A stretch of 64,000 nt of DNA, from positions 1 to 64,000 of IMG/VR virus record IMGVR_UViG_3300045131_001736. The stretch is one strand, 5' to 3'. The DNA is from a virus. The stretch's first letter is position 1; every line of letters starts with the position of its first letter. This document shows, piece by piece, positions 45,301-55,105 of this stretch. The notes under the pieces are model-generated. The model saw only the letters and a list, made by a program, of their open reading frames with translations, made no database searches and had not been told where the DNA came from. Position numbers and translations under genes: made by a program.

Positions 45301-47070
45301 TTATTTACTAATTTTTTCCTCGTCTAACAAATTTGAATCATCTAAAAAGTCAACTTTTTCTTTTATAATTTGTTTTTTTGATGATATTCCGTTAATGTAT
45401 TCTTTTGCAATATTTGCATTAACTCTAACCGCTGAACTTTCTCTTTTCAGAGCTTTTTGGTTTTCTTTAGCTCCTAATGGGTCTCTACCATAAGGATGTT
45501 TATCTTTACCATAAGTATTACCCTCTCTTGGTCTACCACCTTCATCCTTTAATTCCGTTTTAAGTTTTTCCAAACTTTCTTCGATATCAGTTGGTTGTTG
45601 TGGCATTGCCGGGTCATTTCCTTCGTTTTCAATAGCGTTATATCTGAATCTATCTTTGAGGTCATTTATCATTCCAGCTTTTTGTTGGTCTACCTCATCT
45701 TTACTCATATTGAATATATTTTCATATGCCCAATCTTTAGAAATCATATTTAATGCATTGATATCAGAAACTAATCTTACTTTCTCACTCCAAAGGTTTA
45801 CTTTCTCTTGCTCATAGATTGTAGATGGATTTACCAATGATAATTCAAAATCAACCATATCAGCATCTTCGATACCTTGAGATGCTAAATGTACAATTGC
45901 CAATTTAGTAAGTTCGGATACCAATGTTCTTTGGATTCTCTCAATCGTTCTTGCAAATCTTACATCTTCTGCAGCAAGTGTTGCTTTACCATTTACATTC
46001 TCATCATACCCCAAATATGCTTTTGGAATTTTAAGAGCTGCAAACAATTTGTTTTTTAAGTAATCAATATCTTCAATAGCTGTGTATTGTAATCCACCTA
46101 ATGAATCAATTTGAGTACCACTATCACCACCCCTAACAGGTAAGAAGAAATCTTCAGTTAAGTTTTGGATATTATATTTTAAGTTATAATCACCACTATT
46201 CTTATCAACAAATGGAACTTTCTTCATTTTGTTGATAATCTTTTGCATGTAGTTATCCACTTCGTTTGGTGGAATATTACCAATATCAATTTTGAAAACT
46301 CTCTTATCCGGTGCTCTCATAATTCTATGAATTAACATAGCATCTTCCATAAGAGAAACTTGTTTCCAAATTCTTCTACCATTTTCAATCATTGCCTTAC
46401 CATAAGGTAAGAAGTTGGTATCTGATAATAATCTAAAGTGTACTACTTCATAGTTCTCATATTCACCTTTTCCAATAGGGTCATGATTAACTTTGAACTT
46501 AACATAGTTTGGATTATTTGGGTCAGTATTTTCCAATCTTTCAGTTTCATAAACTGGAAGTGGTTGTACATTAATAATACCATTACCTGGTTGTATTTCC
46601 ACCGAAAGGAAAAAATCACCATACTTAACCATATTACGAGTCCATGCCCATAGGTTAAATTCAATATTTAAAATATCATAGAAAAGATTTTCTAATAATG
46701 CTTTTACTTTTTCGTTTTGAGTTTTGATTTGAATTACATCTCCAAATTCATTCTTTAATGTAGATTCATCTGAGTATATATCTAATGCCGATGATATAAT
46801 CGGGTCATTATCCATAGCATCATAATCTCTAAATAATTCTCTACGAACTTGATGGTATGCCATTGACTGTGCAGCCATTTGGTCACCAGCAAATCCTCTT
46901 TGTAATTTAGTGTACCTATCTCTAAGGTTCAATAAATTAGTACTTCCTTGCTGTCTGTCATCAACATCAACTACTTTTCTCTTCCCATCCTTGTCAATTT
47001 TGACTACGGCTTGAGTAGAAAAGAGTTTTGTTAATCTTTGAAAAAACGTACTTTGTTGTTGTTCTGCCAT
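45301..47070 (-). CDS. gp20: Portal protein, gp20-like
   Basis: I place the start at 47070 (MAEQQQSTFFQRL, 589 residues), because the longer reading from 47157 would overlap the upstream gene by 56 bases and adds an unrelated basic leader. Motifs include NDPIISSALDIYSDEST, a LLENLFYDILNIEFNLW helix, RYN(L)KYNIQ-like stem residues, and LRGGDSGTQIDSLGGLQ with KLFAALKIPKAYLGYDE, which are hallmarks of T4-like portals. The dodecameric ring forms the DNA entry vertex. The C-terminus is charged and low complexity with PREGNTYGKDKHPYGRD. It lies between the packaging terminase and the core genes in T4-like order. Confidence 0.88.
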   Translation of the reverse strand: MAEQQQSTFFQRLTKLFSTQAVVKIDKDGKRKVVDVDDRQQGSTNLLNLRDRYTKLQRGFAGDQMAAQSMAYHQVRRELFRDYDAMDNDPIISSALDIYSDESTLKNEFGDVIQIKTQNEKVKALLENLFYDILNIEFNLWAWTRNMVKYGDFFLSVEIQPGNGIINVQPLPVYETERLENTDPNNPNYVKFKVNHDPIGKGEYENYEVVHFRLLSDTNFLPYGKAMIENGRRIWKQVSLMEDAMLIHRIMRAPDKRVFKIDIGNIPPNEVDNYMQKIINKMKKVPFVDKNSGDYNLKYNIQNLTEDFFLPVRGGDSGTQIDSLGGLQYTAIEDIDYLKNKLFAALKIPKAYLGYDENVNGKATLAAEDVRFARTIERIQRTLVSELTKLAIVHLASQGIEDADMVDFELSLVNPSTIYEQEKVNLWSEKVRLVSDINALNMISKDWAYENIFNMSKDEVDQQKAGMINDLKDRFRYNAIENEGNDPAMPQQPTDIEESLEKLKTELKDEGGRPREGNTYGKDKHPYGRDPLGAKENQKALKRESSAVRVNANIAKEYINGISSKKQIIKEKVDFLDDSNLLDEEKISK

Positions 47071-47101
47071 TTTTGTTTTTGTTTTTATAACCTTTATTAA
47101 T

Positions 47102-47509
47102 TTACCAAGCTTTACAACTCCAATACCTTGCTCCTGTTTTTGGACCAGGTGTATCACAATTGTGTCTTGCTCTAAATGATGCTCTTCGTTCTGGGTCTGA
47201 TTTTTTAATTCTCATAGTTTCTTCACCTGCTGATTTTGCTGATGTTCCGCCATGCCCAAAATTTACTTTTACAACATTCCCTTTTGGATTGTTAACATAT
47301 ACTTTAAACTTCTTAACATCACCTCTCATCGGTTTATTGAGTTTTACCTCTCTTCCCTGATATTCGGCTTCGTTAACTTCCCCCTTTATGGTTTTTAAGA
47401 ATTCTATGAATTCTTTTAAATCATCGTAGTTTTCAACATAATATTCAGTAACATCTTCTTCGAAAATGCCTCTGATTTCATTGTAAAGTTCTAAAGTATA
47501 ATTTTCCAT
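47102..47509 (-). CDS. Small packaging-region protein, YWSCKAW end
   Basis: The 135-residue protein ends with RRASFRARHNCDTP then GPKTGARYWSCKAW, a conserved short domain often found in phage head-module or head-protease-linked proteins. Two Cys may form a pair. The N-terminal half is acidic and helical. It lies between terminase and portal, with a promoter-like element 28 bases before its start. The precise role is unknown. Confidence 0.6.
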   Translation of the reverse strand: MENYTLELYNEIRGIFEEDVTEYYVENYDDLKEFIEFLKTIKGEVNEAEYQGREVKLNKPMRGDVKKFKVYVNNPKGNVVKVNFGHGGTSAKSAGEETMRIKKSDPERRASFRARHNCDTPGPKTGARYWSCKAW

Positions 47510-47537
47510 ATATTTGACTAAATATTATCTAATACTA

Positions 47538-47547
47538 TATAAATATC
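47538..47547 (-). promoter_or_regulatory. Candidate promoter element GATATTTATA
   Basis: One mismatch to TATAYTTATA, 28 bases before the small packaging-region gene. Confidence 0.4.
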
Positions 47548-47570
47548 ATTTTATATAACTTTACATAATT

Positions 47571-49157
47571 TTATAACCATTTACTTAAATCTTCAATACT
47601 ACCATCCCCAACGTTCATTTGCCAAGGATTACTATCCATATCGTTACCACCATAAACACCACTATAAGTATATGATGATATACTGTTAATAGCTTGTTTT
47701 GTTAAATCAATACCCTCTTGTCTTAATCTAAGTGATGTATCTCTAACCCAAAGTGATATGGCTAATGCCATCGTAAGGTCATCATTATAACCACGCATTG
47801 CCTCAGCTCTACCATTGTTCCAAATGAATGTAAATAACTCATCTATGGTTCTTACTGAACGGATTATGATTGATTTTTCTCTTACATACTCCTCCAACTT
47901 TGAAATAATCAAAGGTCGGGTTCTTGATGTGGTTGAGAATCCAGCTACCATACTTCTATCCTCCGAACGATATTTGTTTGATAATTGATTATCCACATCC
48001 ACATATTTTAAATCTCGAGATGTATAATACAAATTAGTATATCCCCTATCCAATACTTGTTGAATAGCTGCCCAACCAATATTTGCGTTTTCAATTACCA
48101 ATAGTGCGTTGTTATATTCGGTTGCTAATGATACTAAGAAATTTCCAAAATCCTTTGTATCCAACTTACCTCTATATTCTGCTACTTGCGCAGATGCTTC
48201 AACATCAATAACGTGTGCGGTAGAGTAATCCGAAGAATCTCCCCTCGAAACGTCAGCTGATACTATGTAAGTTTTATTATAGTTAGGATATTCCCATCTC
48301 CAAAGGTTTCCATCAAATCCACCTTTTTCTACTGGGTCTTGCACAAATGTTTCTTTATAAAATTGTAGGAGTTGTGGTTCGATTACACTATCTCCAGAAG
48401 ATACGAAATCACAATCACACTCTTGAGCTGCTCCCTTTGTTCCTAATAGAACCTCTTGTTCATCTCGCCAAGCTTGCTCTCTTTCAGGATGTACACTCCA
48501 ATGGATTCTAATATTATTAAATGAGTTTGTTCCATCTTCAGAACCTACCCAAGTTTTGTGGAAAAAGTTTCCAACACCATTTGGTGTAGAAAGGATAATT
48601 GCGTTACCCCCAGTTGATAATGTAGATTGTGCAGATACCCATATATCTTCAATCTTATCGATAAATGCCGCCTCATCAAATACTAATAAAGATAGTGCTT
48701 CAGAACGACCAGCATCACTAGCAGCAGATGTTGCTTTGATTTGAGAGCCGTTTGCATATCTAAGTGATAATTTGTTATCCTCCACCGTTGTTAGTTTTAA
48801 CCAACTTGGTAGATATTGATTCATAACCCTTACCTTAGTTACTAAGTTTTTAGCAACCTCTTGCTTTGTTGCAATAACCAATACGTTAAAATCATCATTA
48901 AATAGCATTTTCCAAAGTGAGAAACCAGCAGTCAATGTTGAGATACCAGTTTGTCTTGATTTTAGAATAATATTATAACGATGGTCTTTAAACTGAGTTA
49001 GTGTATCTTCTTGAAACGGAAAAAGGTGAAAGGGTATTTTACCTTTCACCGGATGTTGAATCATACAATATTTTCGCATGAAGTATATCGGGTCTTTTGC
49101 ACACTTTTGATATTCTTCAGCAATAATTTGTTTTAATGATTTCTTTACTTCAGCCAT
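47571..49157 (-). CDS. gp17: Terminase large subunit, gp17-like
   Basis: The 528-residue protein has an ATPase half with Walker A SRQTGIST (67-74), Walker B LLVFDE (157-162) and coupling motif ILSTPNG (188-194), and a nuclease half with the RNase H-like acid ADVSRGDSSDYS (Asp302) and later VIENANIGW and NDDLTMALAISLW acids. This is the DNA-packaging motor of T4-like phages; it cuts concatemers and pumps DNA through the portal. The length is close to T4 gp17 (about 600) with a shorter C-terminus. A separate small terminase gene is not seen in this window. Confidence 0.93.
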   Translation of the reverse strand: MAEVKKSLKQIIAEEYQKCAKDPIYFMRKYCMIQHPVKGKIPFHLFPFQEDTLTQFKDHRYNIILKSRQTGISTLTAGFSLWKMLFNDDFNVLVIATKQEVAKNLVTKVRVMNQYLPSWLKLTTVEDNKLSLRYANGSQIKATSAASDAGRSEALSLLVFDEAAFIDKIEDIWVSAQSTLSTGGNAIILSTPNGVGNFFHKTWVGSEDGTNSFNNIRIHWSVHPEREQAWRDEQEVLLGTKGAAQECDCDFVSSGDSVIEPQLLQFYKETFVQDPVEKGGFDGNLWRWEYPNYNKTYIVSADVSRGDSSDYSTAHVIDVEASAQVAEYRGKLDTKDFGNFLVSLATEYNNALLVIENANIGWAAIQQVLDRGYTNLYYTSRDLKYVDVDNQLSNKYRSEDRSMVAGFSTTSRTRPLIISKLEEYVREKSIIIRSVRTIDELFTFIWNNGRAEAMRGYNDDLTMALAISLWVRDTSLRLRQEGIDLTKQAINSISSYTYSGVYGGNDMDSNPWQMNVGDGSIEDLSKWL

Positions 49158-49160
49158 AAA

Positions 49161-49580
49161 TTACTTTATTAAAAGGACTGTAGTTGCAATTATTCCAACA
49201 ATTGAAGTTACCTTATAAAATCCAGTTTTAAACTTCTGTCCTTTTAGTTCTTTTATTAAACTTTCCGATTTTTGTCTCTCTAATGAAAACTGCTCATCCT
49301 TTTTAGTAATGATTAATTCTAAGTTTCCAATCTTTTCGTTTTTAAGAGTATCCTTTTGTTTAAATAAACTTATTTGTTCATCTTTAAGTAATACTGTTTT
49401 ATTTAATTCAACAATCTCCAATTTAGCTCCATCAAAACGAATTAGGTCTTGATAAACTAATCTAGCAATTTTTGTTGGTAAAACTACAACACTTGTATCT
49501 TTCTTAGTTAGCGTATCTTTCTGTGAATAAGCGCTCGAGCTCAATGTTACCAATAGTAGCAACGTTATTAACTTTCTCAT
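49161..49580 (-). CDS. Exported membrane protein, possible spanin partner
   Basis: The 139-residue protein starts with a clear signal peptide (MRKLITLLLLVTLSSSAYSQ), with likely cleavage before the Gln, as is common in Bacteroidota exports. A charged coiled-coil middle (residues 50-115) is followed by a C-terminal membrane helix (FYKVTSIVGIIATTVLLIK). There is no lipobox Cys. Its start overlaps the end of the upstream membrane protein by 77 bases in another frame, an arrangement like nested spanin genes. A role in host envelope disruption is inferred from layout and topology. Confidence 0.5.
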   Translation of the reverse strand: MRKLITLLLLVTLSSSAYSQKDTLTKKDTSVVVLPTKIARLVYQDLIRFDGAKLEIVELNKTVLLKDEQISLFKQKDTLKNEKIGNLELIITKKDEQFSLERQKSESLIKELKGQKFKTGFYKVTSIVGIIATTVLLIK

Positions 49581-49875
49581 CTGTATTATTTTTAATTATA
49601 GTTATGTTTTTTGTTACTTGTTGAATATCTTTATCTACATTAGAGATATGTGTATCAACTAAATCAATTTGAGTATCTATCAAATCATTTTTTGTATAAA
49701 CCGAATCAATATCCTTTTGGATTGAATCAATTTTTTGATTATAGCCAGCTATATCAGTTTTAATTTGGCTGGTTGTAAATATACTCCACCCTATTAACAC
49801 TGCGATAATAACCAATAAAATTACCAATTTGTTGTCTTTCATATTATTAAATTTAAAGTTTTGAAACCAATTCAT
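49504..49875 (-). CDS. Membrane-anchored coiled-coil protein, possible inner-membrane spanin
   Basis: The 123-residue protein has an N-terminal membrane helix at residues ~17-33 (LVILLVIIAVLIGW) and a long extramembrane coiled coil with repeated D-S-I-Q-K-D and D-T-Q-I-D-L patterns. Topology fits an i-spanin (N-in, C-out). A second in-frame start, MKDNK at 49842, would give 112 residues and avoid the overlap with the upstream stop. The overlapping exported gene that follows would be its partner. The assignment is by topology only, since spanins share little sequence. Confidence 0.5.
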   Translation of the reverse strand: MNWFQNFKFNNMKDNKLVILLVIIAVLIGWSIFTTSQIKTDIAGYNQKIDSIQKDIDSVYTKNDLIDTQIDLVDTHISNVDKDIQQVTKNITIIKNNTDEKVNNVATIGNIELERLFTERYAN

Positions 49876-50530
49876 AATTCTTATCTTTTAATAATTCATA
49901 TGCTGCGTTTCGTTTTTCTATAACTTCGATAAGTTCCAACTTACCACTATCAATATCTTTTTGTATTTCAGTTTTTAACTGCTCTACATCTTTATCATTT
50001 TGCCATCTTTCAACTGAGCCATCTTCGTTTACATACTCATGTATATTGGATACCTCTTTATATGCGTTGTTTAATTTTTCCAAAACATCCGTACCATAAG
50101 CTGCCATATTTGAATAAATTCTATATTCACTATATGCTTCCCATAAACCATCTTGTTTTATTTGAAATTCTCGTCTAGCTAAACAGCCAGCACAATATCC
50201 AGTCTTTGAAATTAACTTCTTATCTGCATTTGAGTAGTTACCACTAACATCACAATCATTTGATTTACAACTTGAAATTTGTTGTAAATAATTTCTAACT
50301 TCAGACATGGTATCACTACTCTTAGATTGTCTTACTCTACCATATTCTTTTTGTTCCCAAAGATAACCATCTTTATCTTCCCAAATATCTCCAATGGTTC
50401 TGGAAACTTCCTCTTTTATATTAGAGAATCCAACTTGCGTATTTTTTTCGTATTCACCAGTCTGAACCATATCAGCCAACTTTCTACGAGTTGGATGCAT
50501 GAAACTTTTCTTAAATTCTGTATTAGCCAT
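49853..50530 (-). CDS. Cys-rich small protein, unknown
   Basis: The 225-residue protein has two Cys clusters: SSCKSNDCDV (residues ~92-100) and GYCAGCLAR (~117-125), which could bind one zinc. The N-terminus is basic (KKSFMHPTRRKL); DGYLWEQKEYG is a small beta segment. It precedes the spanin-like genes and overlaps the next by 23 bases. A candidate promoter element lies 25 bases upstream. I cannot assign a family. Confidence 0.6.
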   Translation of the reverse strand: MANTEFKKSFMHPTRRKLADMVQTGEYEKNTQVGFSNIKEEVSRTIGDIWEDKDGYLWEQKEYGRVRQSKSSDTMSEVRNYLQQISSCKSNDCDVSGNYSNADKKLISKTGYCAGCLARREFQIKQDGLWEAYSEYRIYSNMAAYGTDVLEKLNNAYKEVSNIHEYVNEDGSVERWQNDKDVEQLKTEIQKDIDSGKLELIEVIEKRNAAYELLKDKNYELVSKL

Positions 50531-50554
50531 AAATTGTTCTTATATATTCATATA

Positions 50555-50564
50555 TATAAGTATT
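50555..50564 (-). promoter_or_regulatory. Candidate promoter element AATACTTATA
   Basis: One mismatch to TATAYTTATA, 25 bases before the Cys-rich gene. Confidence 0.4.
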
Positions 50565-50574
50565 GAATTTTTTA

Positions 50575-53500
50575 CTATTCGTAAAATAATCCAAGAATTT
50601 GATTTAATGGTGCAAATGTACCTGTTAGTTTCATTGTATTTCCATTGTACACAAATACGATACCTTCGTTTGGAACTATTTTATCTTTTCCACCAATAGC
50701 GTTTAATCTTTGTAATTCCATTTTAAGTTTTGCTATCTTCTTTTCATCACCACCAGTCTTAACATCTGATATAGTTTTATCTAATCTATCCTTCATAGCT
50801 CTAACCGCAGAATCAGGGTTTGCTGTAAGTACTGAACTCATAAATGAAAGTACTTCAGAGCCAACACCCAAAAATATATCCTCAAAAGGTCTAATATTAT
50901 CCTTTGCTATCTTAGCGTGGTCATTCTTATCAATACCAGTTGCCCAACTTAATACTTTAGCATCGGTAATGTTTTTATTGTCTAAACGGAATGATTTATC
51001 ATAGAATGCCCATCTCTTAACCAATCCCATTAGAGTTCTATTATCAATCGGAGATGGTGATTTCTTAGTTACAAAATCAGTCCACCATGCTTGATGATAA
51101 TCAGCAATACCATCCGTATCGGATAGTTTAAACTTAGATTGTAGTTTTGTAATCTGTCCACTATATTTTCCTTTTAATGAAGTTAAGTTTTTTGATTGTG
51201 GTAACTTAACAACTGGAGGTCCTTGTATTGTATAAGCCGATTGTACGTTTTGATTTACTTGCTTAATCATACCAGCCAAAACTTTAGCTGCTTCTTGATT
51301 TTCACCAATTGCTATACCAGCTTCATTATATTCCATTGTTCCATGAAATACTAATAGTGCTTGTCCATAAGGAATTACATTTACCGAAGTTGGATATATT
51401 ACCTCCAAATTCATAAAACATGCACCATTCTTAAAAACTTTTTCTCTTTGTTTTTCTGAAAGTGATTTTATTGCTTTTGATAAATCACTCATAGCAAAGT
51501 TGTATGCTTTTTCTAACTCACCTCTTCCGGCAAACTTAGTAGCTACTCCATTTATATCCAATGCCTTCTCACCTCTATTAGCTAGATGTCCTTTGTTTCT
51601 AGCAGCAACTAATCTTCCATTCACCCAACTGATTGCTAATGCTTGTCCATCAGTTTTTTCTCTTGTCAATTCCAACTTACCTTCTAATGCACGATTCACA
51701 ATATCTTTAAGTTGTCCAAATGTTAAGTTAATTTCAGTATCAAATGGATGATTCATATGTCCATACGCACCACCTTCAGTTAATAACCCCTCAGTTATGT
51801 TTGGGTTATTATCAGTTCCACATTTGTGACACATATAGGTATCACTTCCACCTTCAGAAATTTTCCAACTCCAACCACAATTATCACAAATTACTTTACC
51901 ATTTTCTACTCTTTCACTAATCCCACCACCCAATGCGTATGGTTCGTTATATTGTAATTTCTCAGCGTTAAATTTCTTTCTTAATCTTTTAAGAACTTCT
52001 TTATGTTTATCAATCCATGCTTGGTCTGGGTAACCCATTCCAATTCCTTCAAATGCTGATTTGGTTTTTACTTTATACCAACCACCACCCGGTGTTCTGA
52101 ATATTCTTGCAGGTATTTCTAATATTCCATTTGATGGTAATTTAGAATGATACTTTGAATCAATATGAACAACCTTTACAATGAATACTTTTTTCTTATT
52201 ATCAGCTCCAATCAATTCAACTTCTAATGGAACTGCTACTCCACCTATTTTAAGTTTACCACCAAAGATATTACCTTTAGTGTATGCTTCTTCTACTGAT
52301 TTTTTAACCATTTCATATCCTTTATCTTCGGTATCCTTTGTATTTGTTTGATGACCAGGTTCTGTTTTTTTACTATCATCAAAATCAATTGTATCCAATT
52401 CTGCACCATATCCCATATCAGGTGTATATGTTCCCGATTTGTGATGTTGTAAAAAATTATGGTCTATTGTACCATCCGATTTATGATTTTTTGAATTAAT
52501 ATTTTCATTTTTACTTATTTCAATTGCTCTTAATTGCTTAAGTGCTTTCTCTTTAGTATCATGTGTTCCTAATCTATCACCACCATCCTTTGGATATACC
52601 ACCCACTTACCATCAATATGTTTGATTGTTTCAACAGTCAATTTCATTGATTCTTTGCTTCTAAAATCTCTAGTTCCACCTTTATTATCTTTAAATCCGA
52701 ATGATTTATAGAATTGGATTAATCTTCCCTTAGAACCCCCAAAATCAGATGATGGAGTTAAGAATACATCTTTTTTGGTTTTCTTTGCATAAGTAATAAT
52801 ATCATTCATTACTTTTGTACCAATACCCTCACTTCTTTTTTCTTTTGGAACAACTATTCTGTGAATTTCTAAGTATTCTGGATATTCATATACATCCAAT
52901 TCCACACCATGTTTTTTCCCCAAATGAGAGTCTAACGTTTCAGCAATTACTGATTCAAATTTATATTCAGGTGTTGTTGTTTTGAATTCACCTTTTCTCA
53001 TTATAGTTTTTGCAATAGCTTTATTAGCTTGAAGCATAAATGGTATATTGATATTAGTTCTATTATCCTTTGCTACAACTTGGTTGTATTGAGTTAAGAA
53101 TTCAACAAATTTCTTTTTATTTCTACCTAATCTTTTAAAGAACCCAGTTAGTTCTGCTGCTGATATTTCCTTACCATTTCTCGTATCATTTAATCTATCG
53201 AAAAAATGTTTATCAGTAAGAACGATATCAATTGGATTTAATTGTCTATCAGCGTATTTATCAATTTGTTGTAAATCAGCCATTGGGATTTCGTTAATTA
53301 CCGATTCGTTTTTACCAGTATCTGCTTTTTTAGCAGCAACACCAATTTCTTCTGCAAATTTATTTGACATTGGTATCACATCCTTTATATCGGCATCAAT
53401 AACAATAACTTTCATATTAGCAGGTTTCCCATCTCTAATTGCGTTTGTTGTTACAGCTGCCCAACGATGATGACCATCCACTACATATCCATCTCTACTT

Positions 53501-55047
53501 ACATAGATTGGAGCAGTAATCTTTGGATGATTCGGGTCATTCTCTAATGCCTTTGCCATACCAGCTACCTTTGCACCAACTAATTCAGATTGAGTTGCTT
53601 TTAGAGAATCCGATGGTAATTCAGTTTGGATAGTTTTAATACCCTTTCTTTTCAATAGTTCTCTAAACATTGGTTCCGTATCAACTTCACCATTTATATC
53701 TTTTTCCATACTTGCCGCAGGTGAACCTTCGGTTGGTTTGCCTTTAAATTGTGGCATTTCCTCACGAGGAATTCCAGCATTACCAGCACAATATAAGTTT
53801 GTTCCAGCTACAGTTATTTTACATAAATTGTAATTAGGAGCTGCTTCACCATTTTCTTTTGCCTGATTTGTTAGTTGAACCAACTTATCAATCTGCATTG
53901 AAATTTCTCTTTGTTGCTTATTTGAAATTTTAGGAATATCCGATTCTGAACTAAATGTATCTGAATCTGCTTTTGGTAATACCTTAGTTACATTATCTAA
54001 TGCAACATTTGGTATTTCAGTTTTGGGTTTTTCTTTTTGCTTAACATCAGGTGCATGTTTAAACATATCCGAACCGGCTACTTTAGTTCCTTTAGATGGT
54101 TCCGATTTTGTATCACTAGCTCCATCTATTTTAACATACTTACCACCATCATTCTTTGAAAAAGATGGAGAAGATTCATCATCCTCTTTACCTTTTTGTT
54201 TATACACACCATGTCCAATATGAGTGTATTTGGAATCATCATTTTCATCTTCAAAGATTACTTGATATCCTTCCTTTATCATTCTAAAAGTTGCTACCTT
54301 TTTACCATTGATAGTTGGCATTCCATGTTCATCTTTTCCAATAGTTTTTACAATAACTTTTTTATTTTTAAATCTACCCATTAAAATGGTATCTCCGATT
54401 TCAACATCTAATGTAATACCTTCATCTAAATTAATTGATTCTGGTAATTTGGAAAGTTTATCAACAACCATATCAAAAATTGATTGATTGAATTTACCAT
54501 AAGCTTTCTTTACAAAGAAATCTTTTTTATCCTCAGTACTACCTTTTTTTAAACCAATCCTAACATCAGTACCACTAATTGCATTTGGTTGTGCTGGTGA
54601 TATAAAAACATACCCCCTATCAGCATATCCTTCCAATTCAATACTATCTTTGTATTTTTCAAAATACTTCCCACCCAAACGACTTGAATCTTTCTCACCA
54701 ACCACAGTTATAAATGCAGTAGTTTCTTTATTGAATTTGCTTAGGATTTCAGTTGGAGCATAGGGATTTTTGACCTGAGCTATTTTGTTTGATGGGATAC
54801 CAAACATAGTGGTCATTACCTTTACTTTCTCCTTAAAATTGAATGGGGATTTTTGATTGTCTGTTTTATCAGAGGTTCCGATATAAACATTATTTTTTCC
54901 AAACTTTTTTACTAATGTTTGGTAAGTAGCGAAGTGCCCTTTATGAAAAGGTTGAAAGCGACCAGAGTAAACAACAACTAAGTCCTTTACACTGCTCGCT
55001 TCTCCTAATAATATACTCTCTACTAAAAACTTTGATAAATCACTCAT
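50575..55047 (-). CDS. Multi-domain enzyme polyprotein (NMNAT-like, ParB-like, GNAT, ligase-like)
   Basis: The 1490-residue protein joins unrelated domains. Residues 22-200: nucleotidylyltransferase with GRFQPFHKGH. Residues ~475-565: ParB-like with VDGHHRWAA. Residues ~590-690: conserved helical part. Residues ~695-805: GNAT acetyltransferase with RSEGIG and FYKSFGF. Residues ~805-842: a small WVVYPKDGG domain. Residues 1054-1076: zinc ribbon with CDNC and CHKC. Residues ~1095-1490: ligase/nucleotidyltransferase-like with KTDG (Lys1131), FMNLEVIYP, EGIVF and a KLTG end. Candidate head-protease sites fall between domains: LLGE16|A, LDE209|G, IKE259|G, IAE703|T, VEE920|A, ITE1086|G and LTE1091|G. 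It may be processed and packaged in the head; each enzyme's target is unknown. Confidence 0.75.
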   Translation of the reverse strand: MSDLSKFLVESILLGEASSVKDLVVVYSGRFQPFHKGHFATYQTLVKKFGKNNVYIGTSDKTDNQKSPFNFKEKVKVMTTMFGIPSNKIAQVKNPYAPTEILSKFNKETTAFITVVGEKDSSRLGGKYFEKYKDSIELEGYADRGYVFISPAQPNAISGTDVRIGLKKGSTEDKKDFFVKKAYGKFNQSIFDMVVDKLSKLPESINLDEGITLDVEIGDTILMGRFKNKKVIVKTIGKDEHGMPTINGKKVATFRMIKEGYQVIFEDENDDSKYTHIGHGVYKQKGKEDDESSPSFSKNDGGKYVKIDGASDTKSEPSKGTKVAGSDMFKHAPDVKQKEKPKTEIPNVALDNVTKVLPKADSDTFSSESDIPKISNKQQREISMQIDKLVQLTNQAKENGEAAPNYNLCKITVAGTNLYCAGNAGIPREEMPQFKGKPTEGSPAASMEKDINGEVDTEPMFRELLKRKGIKTIQTELPSDSLKATQSELVGAKVAGMAKALENDPNHPKITAPIYVSRDGYVVDGHHRWAAVTTNAIRDGKPANMKVIVIDADIKDVIPMSNKFAEEIGVAAKKADTGKNESVINEIPMADLQQIDKYADRQLNPIDIVLTDKHFFDRLNDTRNGKEISAAELTGFFKRLGRNKKKFVEFLTQYNQVVAKDNRTNINIPFMLQANKAIAKTIMRKGEFKTTTPEYKFESVIAETLDSHLGKKHGVELDVYEYPEYLEIHRIVVPKEKRSEGIGTKVMNDIITYAKKTKKDVFLTPSSDFGGSKGRLIQFYKSFGFKDNKGGTRDFRSKESMKLTVETIKHIDGKWVVYPKDGGDRLGTHDTKEKALKQLRAIEISKNENINSKNHKSDGTIDHNFLQHHKSGTYTPDMGYGAELDTIDFDDSKKTEPGHQTNTKDTEDKGYEMVKKSVEEAYTKGNIFGGKLKIGGVAVPLEVELIGADNKKKVFIVKVVHIDSKYHSKLPSNGILEIPARIFRTPGGGWYKVKTKSAFEGIGMGYPDQAWIDKHKEVLKRLRKKFNAEKLQYNEPYALGGGISERVENGKVICDNCGWSWKISEGGSDTYMCHKCGTDNNPNITEGLLTEGGAYGHMNHPFDTEINLTFGQLKDIVNRALEGKLELTREKTDGQALAISWVNGRLVAARNKGHLANRGEKALDINGVATKFAGRGELEKAYNFAMSDLSKAIKSLSEKQREKVFKNGACFMNLEVIYPTSVNVIPYGQALLVFHGTMEYNEAGIAIGENQEAAKVLAGMIKQVNQNVQSAYTIQGPPVVKLPQSKNLTSLKGKYSGQITKLQSKFKLSDTDGIADYHQAWWTDFVTKKSPSPIDNRTLMGLVKRWAFYDKSFRLDNKNITDAKVLSWATGIDKNDHAKIAKDNIRPFEDIFLGVGSEVLSFMSSVLTANPDSAVRAMKDRLDKTISDVKTGGDEKKIAKLKMELQRLNAIGGKDKIVPNEGIVFVYNGNTMKLTGTFAPLNQILGLFYE

Positions 55048-55074
55048 TATATGATAATTATTTCTCTTATACCA

Positions 55075-55084
55075 TATAAATATA
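55075..55084 (-). promoter_or_regulatory. Candidate promoter element TATATTTATA
   Basis: Exact copy of the recurring 10-mer, 28 bases before the polyprotein start. Confidence 0.45.
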
Positions 55085-55105
55085 ATAATTTATTGTTTTA
55101 GTTTT

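Noticed and set aside
47071-47157. Earlier portal start at 47157
   Set aside because: The extra 29 residues are unlike portals and would overlap the upstream gene by 56 bases; the ATG at 47070 has the usual A-rich leader.
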